Assembly (NCBI RefSeq): GCF_030503435.1
Contig: NZ_JAUKPO010000004.1
Coordinates: 1-64,000 of the forward strand
Length of the DNA: 64,000 nt
Reading direction: 5' to 3'
Origin: Rhodocytophaga aerolata
GTDB taxonomy: Bacteria > Bacteroidota > Bacteroidia > Cytophagales > 172606-1
Of this stretch, positions 24,826-33,316 are shown piece by piece; position 1 is the first letter of the stretch, and every line of letters begins with the position of its first letter. Below the pieces are notes generated by a model. That model worked only from the letters and a program-made list of their open reading frames with translations. It searched no databases and was not told where the DNA came from. The position numbers and the translations under genes were made by a program.

Positions 24826-24970
24826 CTCTTTAGAATGAACAATCAATACGTAATTGCTCTTTTATTCATTAGTGAAAACAATAAATTGAATAGCTTGTTT
24901 TCAGTATGTATTGCTCATATGGAAGTACAAAATTTTATAAACCGAGTTTATTGAAGATCAAAGTTATAAA

Positions 24971-25002
24971 AAAAGCCTGTCTAATTACTTAGACAGGCTT
25001 TT
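24971..25002. terminator. 14-bp perfect hairpin terminator at the left end of the tRNA-Pro-flanked block
   Basis: AAAAGCCTGTCTAA pairs with its exact complement around TTAC. It sits directly next to the truncated tRNA-Pro 3' end (25007-25029), in the position a tRNA terminator would hold. It also serves as the terminator for the lipid kinase. Confidence 0.85.
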
Positions 25003-25006
25003 TAGT

Positions 25007-25029
25007 GTCGGGGTGGCAGGATTCGAACC
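25007..25029 (-). repeat. Left direct repeat: copy of the tRNA-Pro 3' end (attachment-site scar)
   Basis: These 23 bases are identical to 31912-31934, the T arm and acceptor 3' strand of tRNA-Pro. No tRNA body continues beyond it. With the right copy it brackets 6.9 kb, the arrangement left when a tyrosine-recombinase element inserts into a tRNA 3' end. Confidence 0.65.
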
Positions 25030-25107
25030 CCCGTTCAAAAATAAAATGGCCTTAAATTCAACGGAAAGGGGCATTCTCGTGATTTTCTCACTGAAAAATT
25101 TCACTTT

Positions 25108-25128
25108 TTGGCACAAATTTGGCACAAA
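25108..25128. repeat. Paired TTGGCACAAA repeats near the left end
   Basis: Two copies of TTGGCACAAA at 25108-25117 and 25119-25128 with an 11-bp period. They are enclosed by a 9-bp inverted repeat, ATTTTCTCA 25082-25090 and TGAGAAAAT 25139-25147. A matching pair lies at 31838-31858 near the right end. Probable integrase arm-type sites by position. Confidence 0.5.
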
Positions 25129-25351
25129 AAAGCGATTCTGAGAAAATTAATTTCGTTCAAAAAATGCTCTTTACTGCAAAATAAGCAAGATTTAGTTATG
25201 CTACTACCTTTTCCGGAAAAAATTTCTACCGACAAATCATCTTCCTATTAGAATCTGTATTGGGTTACCCCCCTAACTGATAATCTTATTAATCAAAAAA
25301 AACTTGAAAGTCTATACCCAATTGTAGATTCTCTTGTGCAACACTTCTCTT

Positions 25352-26377
25352 ATGAAATTCTTTTTTACGCTGCTCTTGTTTTATATATCCGGTATTACAT
25401 ATTCTCAGGAATTAAAGGTTCTGGGTAAAATTGTAGATGCCCGAACGAACAAACCTGTAAAAGATGCGAATGTATCCATAGATCTTTCAAACAGTGAAAC
25501 AGTTACGAATGTATTGGGATATTTCGAATTAACAGCGAAGATGCCTGCCAAACTCATTGTTTCGCACGTTGGCTACCAAAAATCAATAGTACAGTTAAAT
25601 AGGGATCAAACAACTATCAAAATAGCCGTGCTGCCTATTCTGTACTCTCTTCCTACTCTACTAATTAAAGACCAGCTTTCTTTTGATGGATATAAATATG
25701 CGGAAGAAGAATACAACACACAGATGCAGCAAAGGAGAAGTCAAGATACAAAAACTGGGAATGTGATCAATGAACTTCCCTGCATGTTTCCCGGAGGATT
25801 TTCCGCCTTTAAAAACTATCTAATCGGACAATTCTTTAAAAAATCAGACTCTCTGAAAACGAACTTGAGTACAATCATTCATTTCTCCGTAAATACTGAA
25901 GGAATTCTATTGGTAGATTCAGTGATGAATACAAGTGAACCCGATGCGCAGGTATTGAAAGCCATGTTTGATTCCAGCCCCAGATGGATTCCAGCCAGGC
26001 AGGGAGAGCATTTAATACCTACTCATTTTATTCAGACTATAGACTATGATGCAAAAGCCCAAATATTCCGTAAAGTGGATCAGCAACCTGAGTTTACAGG
26101 TGGCATGGGGTCTTTTGTTCACTTTATAGCTAATAATCTGAAGACGCCTAAAGAGGCCAGAAAGGCAGGTGTTAAGGGTAAGGTATTCGTACAATTTGTG
26201 GTAAACAAAACTGGCGAATTGGAAGAAGTTGAAATCCTGAAAGGACTTGGTTACGGCTGTGATGAAGAAGTGATACGGGTAATTAAGCTAACATCAGGAA
26301 TGTGGATACCGGGCAAAACAGAGGGAATGCCGGTAAAAGTCAGAATGAGTTTGCCTGTAGTGTTTCATAGCTTGTAG
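25352..26377 (+). CDS. CarboxypepD_reg-like domain plus TonB C-terminal domain protein
   Basis: A 341-residue exported protein from the ATG at 25352 (signal peptide ending TYSQ near 19). Residues about 22-100 form a CarboxypepD_reg-like beta-sandwich (VLGKIVDARTNKPVKDANVSI, then LIVSHVGYQ). A middle part has a TonB-like fold remnant (HFSVNTEGILLVDSVM). The C-terminal ~90 residues are a TonB C-terminal domain (GGMGSFVHFIANNL, then GKVFVQFVVNKTGELEEVEILKGLG). There is no N-terminal anchor helix apart from the signal peptide, so it does not look like a classical energy transducer. It is the first gene inside the tRNA-Pro-flanked block. Confidence 0.8.
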   Translation: MKFFFTLLLFYISGITYSQELKVLGKIVDARTNKPVKDANVSIDLSNSETVTNVLGYFELTAKMPAKLIVSHVGYQKSIVQLNRDQTTIKIAVLPILYSLPTLLIKDQLSFDGYKYAEEEYNTQMQQRRSQDTKTGNVINELPCMFPGGFSAFKNYLIGQFFKKSDSLKTNLSTIIHFSVNTEGILLVDSVMNTSEPDAQVLKAMFDSSPRWIPARQGEHLIPTHFIQTIDYDAKAQIFRKVDQQPEFTGGMGSFVHFIANNLKTPKEARKAGVKGKVFVQFVVNKTGELEEVEILKGLGYGCDEEVIRVIKLTSGMWIPGKTEGMPVKVRMSLPVVFHSL

Positions 26378-26534
26378 TTTTTATGATTTTCAGAATTTGT
26401 CGGAGGAGTGCAGAATGTACAAGGTACAGTTTTAATACTGTATACATGAGTTTAACTTCCCTACAATTACCAAAACTTTAATCGATTGACGGCTATGTGA
26501 ACCGAAGGGTATGATTATAGCTCAACAATATGGG

Positions 26535-26855
26535 TTATGTCCAGAAAAATTCTCTGATCAATATTAGCCGGATGAGCATCTGCGTATCCTGCTCATATTG
26601 ATCTTTTTTCATGATGGGATTAAGCTTGCCTTGCTGATCGTCTGCGATTCTTTGCTTCCACCAACTTTCTAAAATATCTATTTCTTTTTTAGCTTCTCTA
26701 TGTCTATCACTTTGGTTCCAATCCCTATCTGCATGTAGCTCCTCTTTTTCAATACAGTCCATAAACAGCTGGAAACAGGCATGCAGCATTACTAGGTCTT
26801 TATCGGTCCATCCCTCATCAAGTGTATCAATTTTCAATATGTTGGCAGGTATCAT
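26535..26855 (-). CDS. Hypothetical protein (106 aa)
   Basis: A small soluble, highly charged helical protein with no signal peptide. Landmarks are DKDLVMLHACFQLFMDCIE, a His/Asp/Trp-rich middle (HADRDWNQSDRHREAKKEID) and a WWKQR stretch. I do not recognise a family. It lies in the tRNA-Pro-flanked block on the strand opposite to the TonB-domain gene. The regions on both sides are AT-rich and empty. Confidence 0.6.
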   Translation of the reverse strand: MIPANILKIDTLDEGWTDKDLVMLHACFQLFMDCIEKEELHADRDWNQSDRHREAKKEIDILESWWKQRIADDQQGKLNPIMKKDQYEQDTQMLIRLILIREFFWT

Positions 26856-26985
26856 CTTTCTAGCGTGTGTTTATTGAAAATGCCATTTTTCGTATTTACG
26901 CATTTGTCTTTGCTCTTTCCAAATTATATTTTACTAAAAAAAGATGATTGATGGAAAGACAAAGCACAAGGTTTGCTGCGCCCTC

Positions 26986-27447
26986 CTATTCAAATTTATT
27001 TAGAGGTGTATCTATGCTTAGTAGTAAGGGGTACTGACTGATATTAATAGCTTTTCCGGTAATTCCCTCTATCAGGTTCTGCAGTTTATGTACAGTATAG
27101 CAGATCAACTCTCTGCTTTGCTCGTTTTCTCTATCATATACCTCCATATTGAGATGGAAATGATCCTGTTGTGGCCACCGGTATTTTAGCTGCAATTCAT
27201 GGGTTTGATTCTTTATTGTAAGCTCCAAAAATTCTCCTCTCTCTCTAAAACCAAAAACTTCCAGCCACTCCCTATCAAGCTCAACAGATATAGCAATTGC
27301 CTCATTGAGCATCAACTCTGTATATACTTCTGGTGTGACGTATCTGAGCTGATCGGGCAAATCTTCTACCCTGGATCGGTAGATGATCAAGTTACCTATA
27401 CGTAAAGATGAATAATCAGCAACAGTTGGCATAACAAGAGAGCTCAA
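26986..27447 (-). CDS. Hypothetical protein (153 aa)
   Basis: A soluble protein of about 153 residues with alternating beta strands (VEDLPDQLRYVTPEVYTELM, then ELTIKNQTHELQLKYRW and HFHLNMEVYDREN) and a closing helix. It has no signal peptide, membrane segment or motif that I can name. It is followed after 130 bp of AT-rich sequence by the small orphan on the same strand; they may be cotranscribed. It lies inside the putative element. Confidence 0.6.
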   Translation of the reverse strand: MSSLVMPTVADYSSLRIGNLIIYRSRVEDLPDQLRYVTPEVYTELMLNEAIAISVELDREWLEVFGFRERGEFLELTIKNQTHELQLKYRWPQQDHFHLNMEVYDRENEQSRELICYTVHKLQNLIEGITGKAINISQYPLLLSIDTPLNKFE

Positions 27448-27571
27448 GGAAAGTACAGTTAATTAGCTCAAAGTATTCTTTCCTTAAGATAGCAAAAAAT
27501 GCTTAAAACTGTAAGCCGGATCACAATACTCATTTAAGCAGAATACTAAATCTATAACGTTTAGTACAAGG

Positions 27572-30500
27572 TTAATAAAGCACAGACAGTCCACCGCCTG
27601 CAGAAAAGTTTGTGTAGCGGATCTCATAAAAATATATGCCTGCTGATTGGTCTTTTGCATCCCAGGAAAAAGCAGGGTCCGTGCTTGTGAAGATTACTTT
27701 ACCCCACCGGTTGTAGATGCGAATAGAAAGGAACCTGCCAATACAGGTGTTTTCCTCAAACTTAGGAAGAAGGAAAGCATCATTGGCCCCGTCTCCATTA
27801 GGTGTGATCACATTAGGAATCTTGACTCTTTCTTTCAGATCTACTGCACCTGACAGTAGTTCTACTTGCCTTGCCTCACTGGTGCAGCCATTAATAGTCC
27901 CTGTGACAAATAACTGCTTTAGAAGCAAATCAGTTTTGTCGAACACATTTCCTTCCTGCAAAACTGTTGTCAGTTTCTCATCACTATACCAGCGGATACC
28001 CTCTCCACTTGCTTTAAGTGAATTAAGCAGCATTCCATTACAAAGATACCCTGCGCCATCAACAACTGGCACACCTACCAAAGGCTTGATCACTACAGGC
28101 AACAGTGCAGGTAAACTTTGGTAACCATCTATTGTCTGGGTTACATAGATAGTATCTGATTTTTCAAAACTTGCCTGGTAGCTTTCCCCATCGGCTACTT
28201 TGTTCTGCATAGAGGCATCCACATACCAAGCAATGTTACTACCCTTTGCATGTAGCTGCTGTTTTTTTTCACTATTGCAAAAAGGAGAAGGTACTGATAC
28301 ATCTGGCAATGGCGGAATCACCACTTGCTCCACTGTGAGCCTGCTTCGGCTGACACTATCACAGAGGGTAACGCTCCACTCGAACAGGTTCTTTCCGGGA
28401 CCTAATTCCCTTATCTCTGTTTGGGGATCCCACGGAGTTACGATAGTGCCTTTTCCACTGATCAGTTTCCAGTAACCATAGCCTTTAGCAGGCCTGTTAG
28501 CTTGTAGAGTAATGAGAGAGCTCTCATGAATTACTCTATCTTCTCCTGCCAGGGCCATTGAGGGGGAATTGTCTTTACAAGGCTCGACTGCCAAAGCTCT
28601 ATGGATATCTACCGGCAACTGTCCGGTAGTACTGAGCACCGTATTTGTAATCACAGGGCTGTTGTAGTCAAAGTAGATAGCAGCACTATTTGTAATCTTT
28701 ACTCCATCCGGAGTGTCTTTCTTTGGCCTGATGCGGAATCGTAGATAGCCATGGCTAGCGGGTTCGTTACTGGTGCTATCAGGCAGGTTGATATTGTTAA
28801 ACGTCCAGGTGAGCACAGGTGCACCCATGCCAGTTATGCTATAGGTAAAGGGATGTGAAGACGCGCCAATGTCAAGACTTGCTATATCAAGTGTTGCATC
28901 CAGGGTATCCACTACTACCACTTTATATGCTATATCTGTACCTGTGTTCTGAAAGCGGATCAGGTACTCAAGGGGAGTTTCTTTGCGTACAATCTTCTCA
29001 GGTCCTACACCTTCAGGGGTCACGGCCTTGTCATTGGGATCATAACTATCGAGTATGGGTAGGCAGGAGAGAGATATTTCCTCCATAGAATCATCTGCCG
29101 GCATCATATTCATAAAACCTTTACTTACTGTCACTCCTTTCCCTCCCCCACATCCTTCCAGCGTAATACTTGGCTTTCTCTCCTTTTCAGGATGATACGG
29201 CCGTAAGTCTGCCTCTAATCTTAGTGTGCAGCCATTAACTGGCACCTGCAATGTGAGGCTGTCTCCCTTTTGGAGCATATAGTTTGCTTTAAATACATTT
29301 ACTGCGTCAAGAAATATGCGGTAGGCGGCACTATCGGCCATATTCCCCCTACCACTATTATAAATGGAAAGGCGGACTAATCCATTTTCTTTACATACCG
29401 CTTTGAGTTCTACATCTGAGCCGTCCCAGCGGCTATCTACCGGTTTGCTATTATAAGGGGTGATGACTGCTTTAACGCACTGTGTTAAACCTCTGATCGA
29501 TTCATTGCCGCAGATCACAGAGTCAGCAATGGTGATACTGCCTGATTGCCCAGGCTGCAAGGTGCCAATGGTGAAAGTAAGCAGCGAATCTTTCTGGCTA
29601 TAGGCCATAGTAGCACTTATGGGCACTACATACGAAGGATAGTACACCTTTACCTCTACGTTGTGGGCAGACGCATAGCCGGTGTTACTATATCGCACGG
29701 TGGTGCTACTGCGGAAGCAGCGTCTGAGCCGGTCTGCAGCTACATTTACCTTTAGAAGCGGCAGGCGTGTAACTTTATTACCAAAGTCAAATCCGGAGGT
29801 GTCTTTGCTTTGAGAAAGAAAACTAATAGAATAAGCACCATTATTGATGGGACAATGCTGCCCTACAATTAGTCCCTCCCTATCGTTAATTTGGCTAATG
29901 CTAAATATTCCTTTTGGTAGCTCCATCAAGTAGTTGCCATCCTGATCAGTGGAAGCATAATAAGGTCCTGGTTCTGCTTTTAACAGGTGATAGGCTAATG
30001 GCTCTTCACCTGAGTCCTGCAGGCAGTTTTTGTTTACATCATGATATACCTTGCCTCTTATCTTATTTGGGATAACAAAAGTGGTGTCCCGCACCTTTGT
30101 AAAAAAGAGAGACTGCCATGTTCCAATATCGGTAATGGCTCCAAACTTTTCTCCACCTAGCCCAGCCAGAAAAAGATGACCTTTTCCGTTTGTACCCATC
30201 GTAAAACCATAAGTACCAAGAATACTGCCAGTTATCTGTTCAACCCACTGCACTTTACCGGATCCATCTATTTTACCAAGAATCATTCCTCCCTTGTTAT
30301 CTTCTCCAAAGACAGTATCACCTATCAATCCTCGGTTAGACATATTACCAGAAAAGTAAATACCTCCTGTATTACTTGTTAAAATATCGCCACCGTCTAC
30401 ACTATAAGTGCTGACCATTCTTATAGCCCATAATGGATTACCCTGCTGGCTAAACCGGGCTAAAAATACATTATCAGAATTATTTGAGTATGGAGTATTA

Positions 30501-31498
30501 TCTATATTGCGCAGGGTATCCTTTCCCAGTATGATATTACTATTATATTGGCCCATCAAATAAATATTTCCAGAAGCATCAACATTAATAGACCGGCTGC
30601 TGATAAAGCTACTTATACCATGTAAAGGCTTTGCCCATAATGCATTACTATTTGGATCAAATTTAGCAATGAATGAAGTGGGAGCAATATTTCCATCGGG
30701 AGGAGTTTCATTTAATATAATATTTCCAAAGATTGCTTTAGCCCCTAAGTGGCCTGTAAGATAAATTGAACCCGCTTTGTCTGTAATTATTAAGTTATTC
30801 ATTCCTCCTACATTCTTCAGCCAGATGAGGTTACCATCCCTTGTAAATTTAACCAGATAGGATTCCTGGTTTGGTAGCGGAGAGATACTAGTCCCCTCAA
30901 TAGTTAAAGTATTTCCTAAGTATAAATTACCTCCCATGATAATATTGCCTGATCCATCTACTGATAATCCTTTTAGTGATACATAGTTTTTACCTTCTAA
31001 AAACTTTATCCATGCTGTTTTACCATTTTTGTCAAATTTAATCAGGTAGCTATCCTGATTATCATAATGGATATCTTTGTTGTTGTAGATAATATTATTT
31101 AGTTTGAATAATCCATTGTATGAGCCACTGACATAACAATTTCCTTCAGTATCAGTAGTTATACTTCCCATAAAGTCTTCACCAACCATGGGATAACTTC
31201 CGTAACCTCCAAAATGCTGTGCCCATAGAACTTGCCCTGCTGGACTATATTTAGCTAGAAAATTATCTTCATGGCCAGATGCGGAGTTAATATTGAAAGT
31301 AGAATCGCCTATAGTGAGCATACCTCGAAAAGTCCCCATCACAAAAACGTTTCCTTCACTATCAGTTGTTAATCTGTGATAACTTACATTAACCTCTCGT
31401 GTAATGCGCTTGACCCACTCAAACTCTTGCGCCATTAAGTTTATCGGCGTTAAGAGAAAAAGCAAAAGAGTAACTAGTGACGTAAAAAGTTTGAGCAT
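27572..31498 (-). CDS. Giant T9SS type-B cargo protein with SBBP-like repeats
   Basis: About 1308 residues from the ATG at 31498 (a GTG 15 nt upstream is possible). A signal peptide ends NLMAQ near 24. Residues about 25-470 are tandem beta-propeller-type blades (VYVSGSYNG / FLAKY / W-FGG patterns). Then come an SdrD-B/Cna-like domain (RGKVYHDVNKNCLQDSGEE), a DUF11-like conserved-repeat region (YDPNDKAVTPEG through ITNSAAIYFDYNSPV) and Ig-like domains. A gliding-motility type-B sorting domain near the C terminus has NVITPNGDGANDAF and IYNRWGKVIF. The protein should be secreted through the T9SS and held at the surface. It fills most of the tRNA-Pro-flanked block, an unusual cargo for such an element. 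Confidence 0.85.
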   Translation of the reverse strand: MLKLFTSLVTLLLFLLTPINLMAQEFEWVKRITREVNVSYHRLTTDSEGNVFVMGTFRGMLTIGDSTFNINSASGHEDNFLAKYSPAGQVLWAQHFGGYGSYPMVGEDFMGSITTDTEGNCYVSGSYNGLFKLNNIIYNNKDIHYDNQDSYLIKFDKNGKTAWIKFLEGKNYVSLKGLSVDGSGNIIMGGNLYLGNTLTIEGTSISPLPNQESYLVKFTRDGNLIWLKNVGGMNNLIITDKAGSIYLTGHLGAKAIFGNIILNETPPDGNIAPTSFIAKFDPNSNALWAKPLHGISSFISSRSINVDASGNIYLMGQYNSNIILGKDTLRNIDNTPYSNNSDNVFLARFSQQGNPLWAIRMVSTYSVDGGDILTSNTGGIYFSGNMSNRGLIGDTVFGEDNKGGMILGKIDGSGKVQWVEQITGSILGTYGFTMGTNGKGHLFLAGLGGEKFGAITDIGTWQSLFFTKVRDTTFVIPNKIRGKVYHDVNKNCLQDSGEEPLAYHLLKAEPGPYYASTDQDGNYLMELPKGIFSISQINDREGLIVGQHCPINNGAYSISFLSQSKDTSGFDFGNKVTRLPLLKVNVAADRLRRCFRSSTTVRYSNTGYASAHNVEVKVYYPSYVVPISATMAYSQKDSLLTFTIGTLQPGQSGSITIADSVICGNESIRGLTQCVKAVITPYNSKPVDSRWDGSDVELKAVCKENGLVRLSIYNSGRGNMADSAAYRIFLDAVNVFKANYMLQKGDSLTLQVPVNGCTLRLEADLRPYHPEKERKPSITLEGCGGGKGVTVSKGFMNMMPADDSMEEISLSCLPILDSYDPNDKAVTPEGVGPEKIVRKETPLEYLIRFQNTGTDIAYKVVVVDTLDATLDIASLDIGASSHPFTYSITGMGAPVLTWTFNNINLPDSTSNEPASHGYLRFRIRPKKDTPDGVKITNSAAIYFDYNSPVITNTVLSTTGQLPVDIHRALAVEPCKDNSPSMALAGEDRVIHESSLITLQANRPAKGYGYWKLISGKGTIVTPWDPQTEIRELGPGKNLFEWSVTLCDSVSRSRLTVEQVVIPPLPDVSVPSPFCNSEKKQQLHAKGSNIAWYVDASMQNKVADGESYQASFEKSDTIYVTQTIDGYQSLPALLPVVIKPLVGVPVVDGAGYLCNGMLLNSLKASGEGIRWYSDEKLTTVLQEGNVFDKTDLLLKQLFVTGTINGCTSEARQVELLSGAVDLKERVKIPNVITPNGDGANDAFLLPKFEENTCIGRFLSIRIYNRWGKVIFTSTDPAFSWDAKDQSAGIYFYEIRYTNFSAGGGLSVLY

Positions 31499-31837
31499 AT
31501 CTTGAGACCGCACAAGTCTGTATGAAAATTGATAATGTTATTTTATAAGGGATGTTGTTCCTCTTTATGGCAGGTTGACTATAGTTGGTTCGCTCTTGAT
31601 AGAATATCTTCTTTATGCGTTTTTTTTTAATCTAAGTAACCGGCTAACAGGTGGTATTTAGAGCAAAAATTACTCATCGGGTAAAAACAATAACAAAAAG
31701 CTTAATATCCTCAATAGGTATTTATTGCCTTTTAGAAAATATAAGATGGCATCATACTCTCTAATTGCTGGAAAGATTCAAGAAATATCCGTGGCCCAGA
31801 AAAATCATACTTTTTTGTCATCGTTTTTTACTTTTAT
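31499..31837. other. AT-rich intergenic region at the right end of the block
   Basis: Between the giant gene's start and the right-end repeats. No open frame and no integrase remnant is visible. The promoter of the giant gene should be here, but no perfect -7 element was found. Confidence 0.3.
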
Positions 31838-31858
31838 TTGGCACAATTTTGGCACAAT
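31838..31858. repeat. Paired TTGGCACAAT repeats near the right end
   Basis: Two copies at 31838-31847 and 31849-31858, again with an 11-bp period and in the same orientation as the left pair at 25108-25128. They lie 54 bp inside the right tRNA-derived repeat. Confidence 0.5.
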
Positions 31859-31873
31859 TTGAAGCTAAAAGCG

Positions 31874-31910
31874 AAAAAACCGCCTAATTCGTTGAATTAG
31901 GCGGTTTTTT
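31874..31910 (-). terminator. 17-bp perfect hairpin terminator of tRNA-Pro
   Basis: AAAAAACCGCCTAATTC pairs completely with its complement around GTT, with T-rich ends on both strands. It lies 3 nt beyond the mature 3' end. Confidence 0.9.
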
Positions 31911-31912
31911 GG

Positions 31913-31987
31913 TCGGGGTGGCAGGATTCGAACCTGCGACCTCCTGGTCCCAAACCAGGCGCGATGACCGGACTACGCTACACCCCG
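31913..31987 (-). tRNA. tRNA-Pro (anticodon TGG)
   Basis: Full cloverleaf on the minus strand. Acceptor CGGGGTG pairs with CACCCCG. The anticodon stem CCTGG/CCAGG closes loop TTTGGGA, giving TGG. The T arm is GCAGGTTCGAATCCTGC, with A discriminator. The last 22-23 nt are repeated at 25007-25029. No encoded CCA. Confidence 0.94.
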
Positions 31988-32003
31988 TGAACTTTTCATG
32001 CTG

Positions 32004-32092
32004 CGGAGAGAGAGGGATTCGAACCCTCGGTACCTATTACTAAGTACGACGGTTTAGCAAACCGTTCCTTTCGGCCTCTCAGGCATCTCTCC
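32004..32092 (-). tRNA. tRNA-Ser (anticodon GCT)
   Basis: Minus-strand class II tRNA. Acceptor GGAGAGA pairs with TCTCTCC. The anticodon loop TTGCTAA gives GCT. A long variable arm built on GTACTTAG...TAGGTAC and T arm GAGGGTTCGAATCCCTC complete it. It lies 16 bp upstream of tRNA-Pro and shares its promoter. Confidence 0.94.
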
Positions 32093-32108
32093 TTTCAAAA
32101 AAGTGTTG

Positions 32109-32141
32109 CAAATATATACAAAACAATCTTACACCCCCAAA
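32109..32141 (-). promoter_or_regulatory. Promoter of the tRNA-Ser/tRNA-Pro pair
   Basis: Minus-strand -7 TATATTTG (32109-32116) and -33 TTTG (32138-32141) with 21 nt between. The TATATTTGCAAC core is shared with the tRNA-Arg promoter. Confidence 0.7.
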
Positions 32142-32308
32142 TAATTATTAATAAAAACATATAAATTTTTAGGCCAGTTTTTCATTTTATTTGCAAGTAG
32201 TTCATCTGCCAGTATTTACAAAAGGCAAGTATTTTAGACTACAAGCGATACTCATCTGGCAGGTGGCGAAGTTATTCAGCATTGGGTAATAGTCACTATC
32301 TTTGTTAG

Positions 32309-33271
32309 ATGAACTGGTATTACGCTTTAAGCATTTGGGAATATGTATTTATAAGCTTGTTTGGGGTACTTTACCTGGCTTATGCTGTAAAAATCACCAT
32401 TGCCGCCCGTAAATTTCAAAACCATGCCAGAGCTATTTTTGGCAAGTTCCTTCTGCGTAGCCTATATTTTGGCTTACTGATTATAGCACTTATGGGGCCT
32501 TCATATGGCAGTGTACAAAAAGAAGTGAAAGCCATTGGTAAAGATATTTATCTGCTGGTAGATTTATCTGAGTCTATGAATGCGGATGATCTTGTGCCAT
32601 CCCGCCTCGACCGCGTTAAACTTGAATTGAACAAACTGGTAGACAACTTGCAGACCGACAGGATCGGATTAATTATTTTCTCAACCGAAGCTTTTGTGCA
32701 ATGCCCCTTGACTTTTGACAAAAATACCCTTAAACTGTTTATTGAAACCCTTAGCACAACTATTGTTCCGTCGGGAGGTACCAACCTGGAACCGGCTCTG
32801 CGAATGGCCATGGAGAAACACACAAGCAATGTTACCTCTGAGAACAATGCCAAAATTATTGTGCTGGTGAGCGATGGCGAACATCATGGTGAAAACCTCA
32901 GCCGTATCAGCCGGGAAATAGACAAAAGTGGCATCAGGCTTTTTGCGCTAGGTGTAGGAACAGCCGAAGGCGGAAAAATCCCGTCGGGCAGAGGGTATAA
33001 AAAAGATAAATCCGGCGGTGAAATTGTAACCAGACTAGCTGATGAAACACTCTTTACCACTGTCAGCCAATTAAGTGACCGGTATTTCGTTATAAATGAT
33101 AGTCAGAATGAAATTTACAGGTTAATCCAGGCAATAGATTCGATAGAAGGCCGCTTCATTGATCAGCGGAAAACCGATGCTACCGCCAATAAGTATGACT
33201 ACTTTTTGATAGCGGCTCTTCTATTACTGTCGCTAGATGTGCTGATAACTGTAAAAACCATTCAGTTGTAG
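32309..33271 (+). CDS. BatB-like von Willebrand factor A domain membrane protein
   Basis: A 320-residue inner-membrane protein. Two N-terminal helices (about 10-35 and 48-65) precede a VWA domain, and one C-terminal helix ends the protein. The MIDAS metal site is intact: DLSESMN (DxSxS), PSGGTNLEPAL with the Thr, and VSDGEHHGE with the Asp. This is the BatA/BatB arrangement of Bacteroidota aerotolerance operons, where VWA and TPR proteins work with a MoxR ATPase; no moxR or batA is visible here. A TATCTTTG -7 match at 32297-32304 ends 4 nt before the ATG, so if used the mRNA would be nearly leaderless. The TPR partner follows after 45 bp. Confidence 0.83.
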   Translation: MNWYYALSIWEYVFISLFGVLYLAYAVKITIAARKFQNHARAIFGKFLLRSLYFGLLIIALMGPSYGSVQKEVKAIGKDIYLLVDLSESMNADDLVPSRLDRVKLELNKLVDNLQTDRIGLIIFSTEAFVQCPLTFDKNTLKLFIETLSTTIVPSGGTNLEPALRMAMEKHTSNVTSENNAKIIVLVSDGEHHGENLSRISREIDKSGIRLFALGVGTAEGGKIPSGRGYKKDKSGGEIVTRLADETLFTTVSQLSDRYFVINDSQNEIYRLIQAIDSIEGRFIDQRKTDATANKYDYFLIAALLLLSLDVLITVKTIQL

Positions 33272-33316
33272 AATATTGCCAGATACCTGTGTTAGTTTTA
33301 CTTTGTTATTTTTCCC

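Noticed and set aside
25007-25040. A second tRNA gene at 25.0 kb
   Set aside because: Only the T arm and acceptor 3' strand are present; D arm, anticodon arm and 5' acceptor strand are missing, so it is a repeat scar.
25108-25128. Calling the TTGGCACAAA pair a sigma-54 promoter
   Set aside because: GG-N10-GC spacing fits, but the same pair recurs at the other end of the block at a similar distance from the tRNA repeat, which favours recombination sites. Retained only as an alternative.
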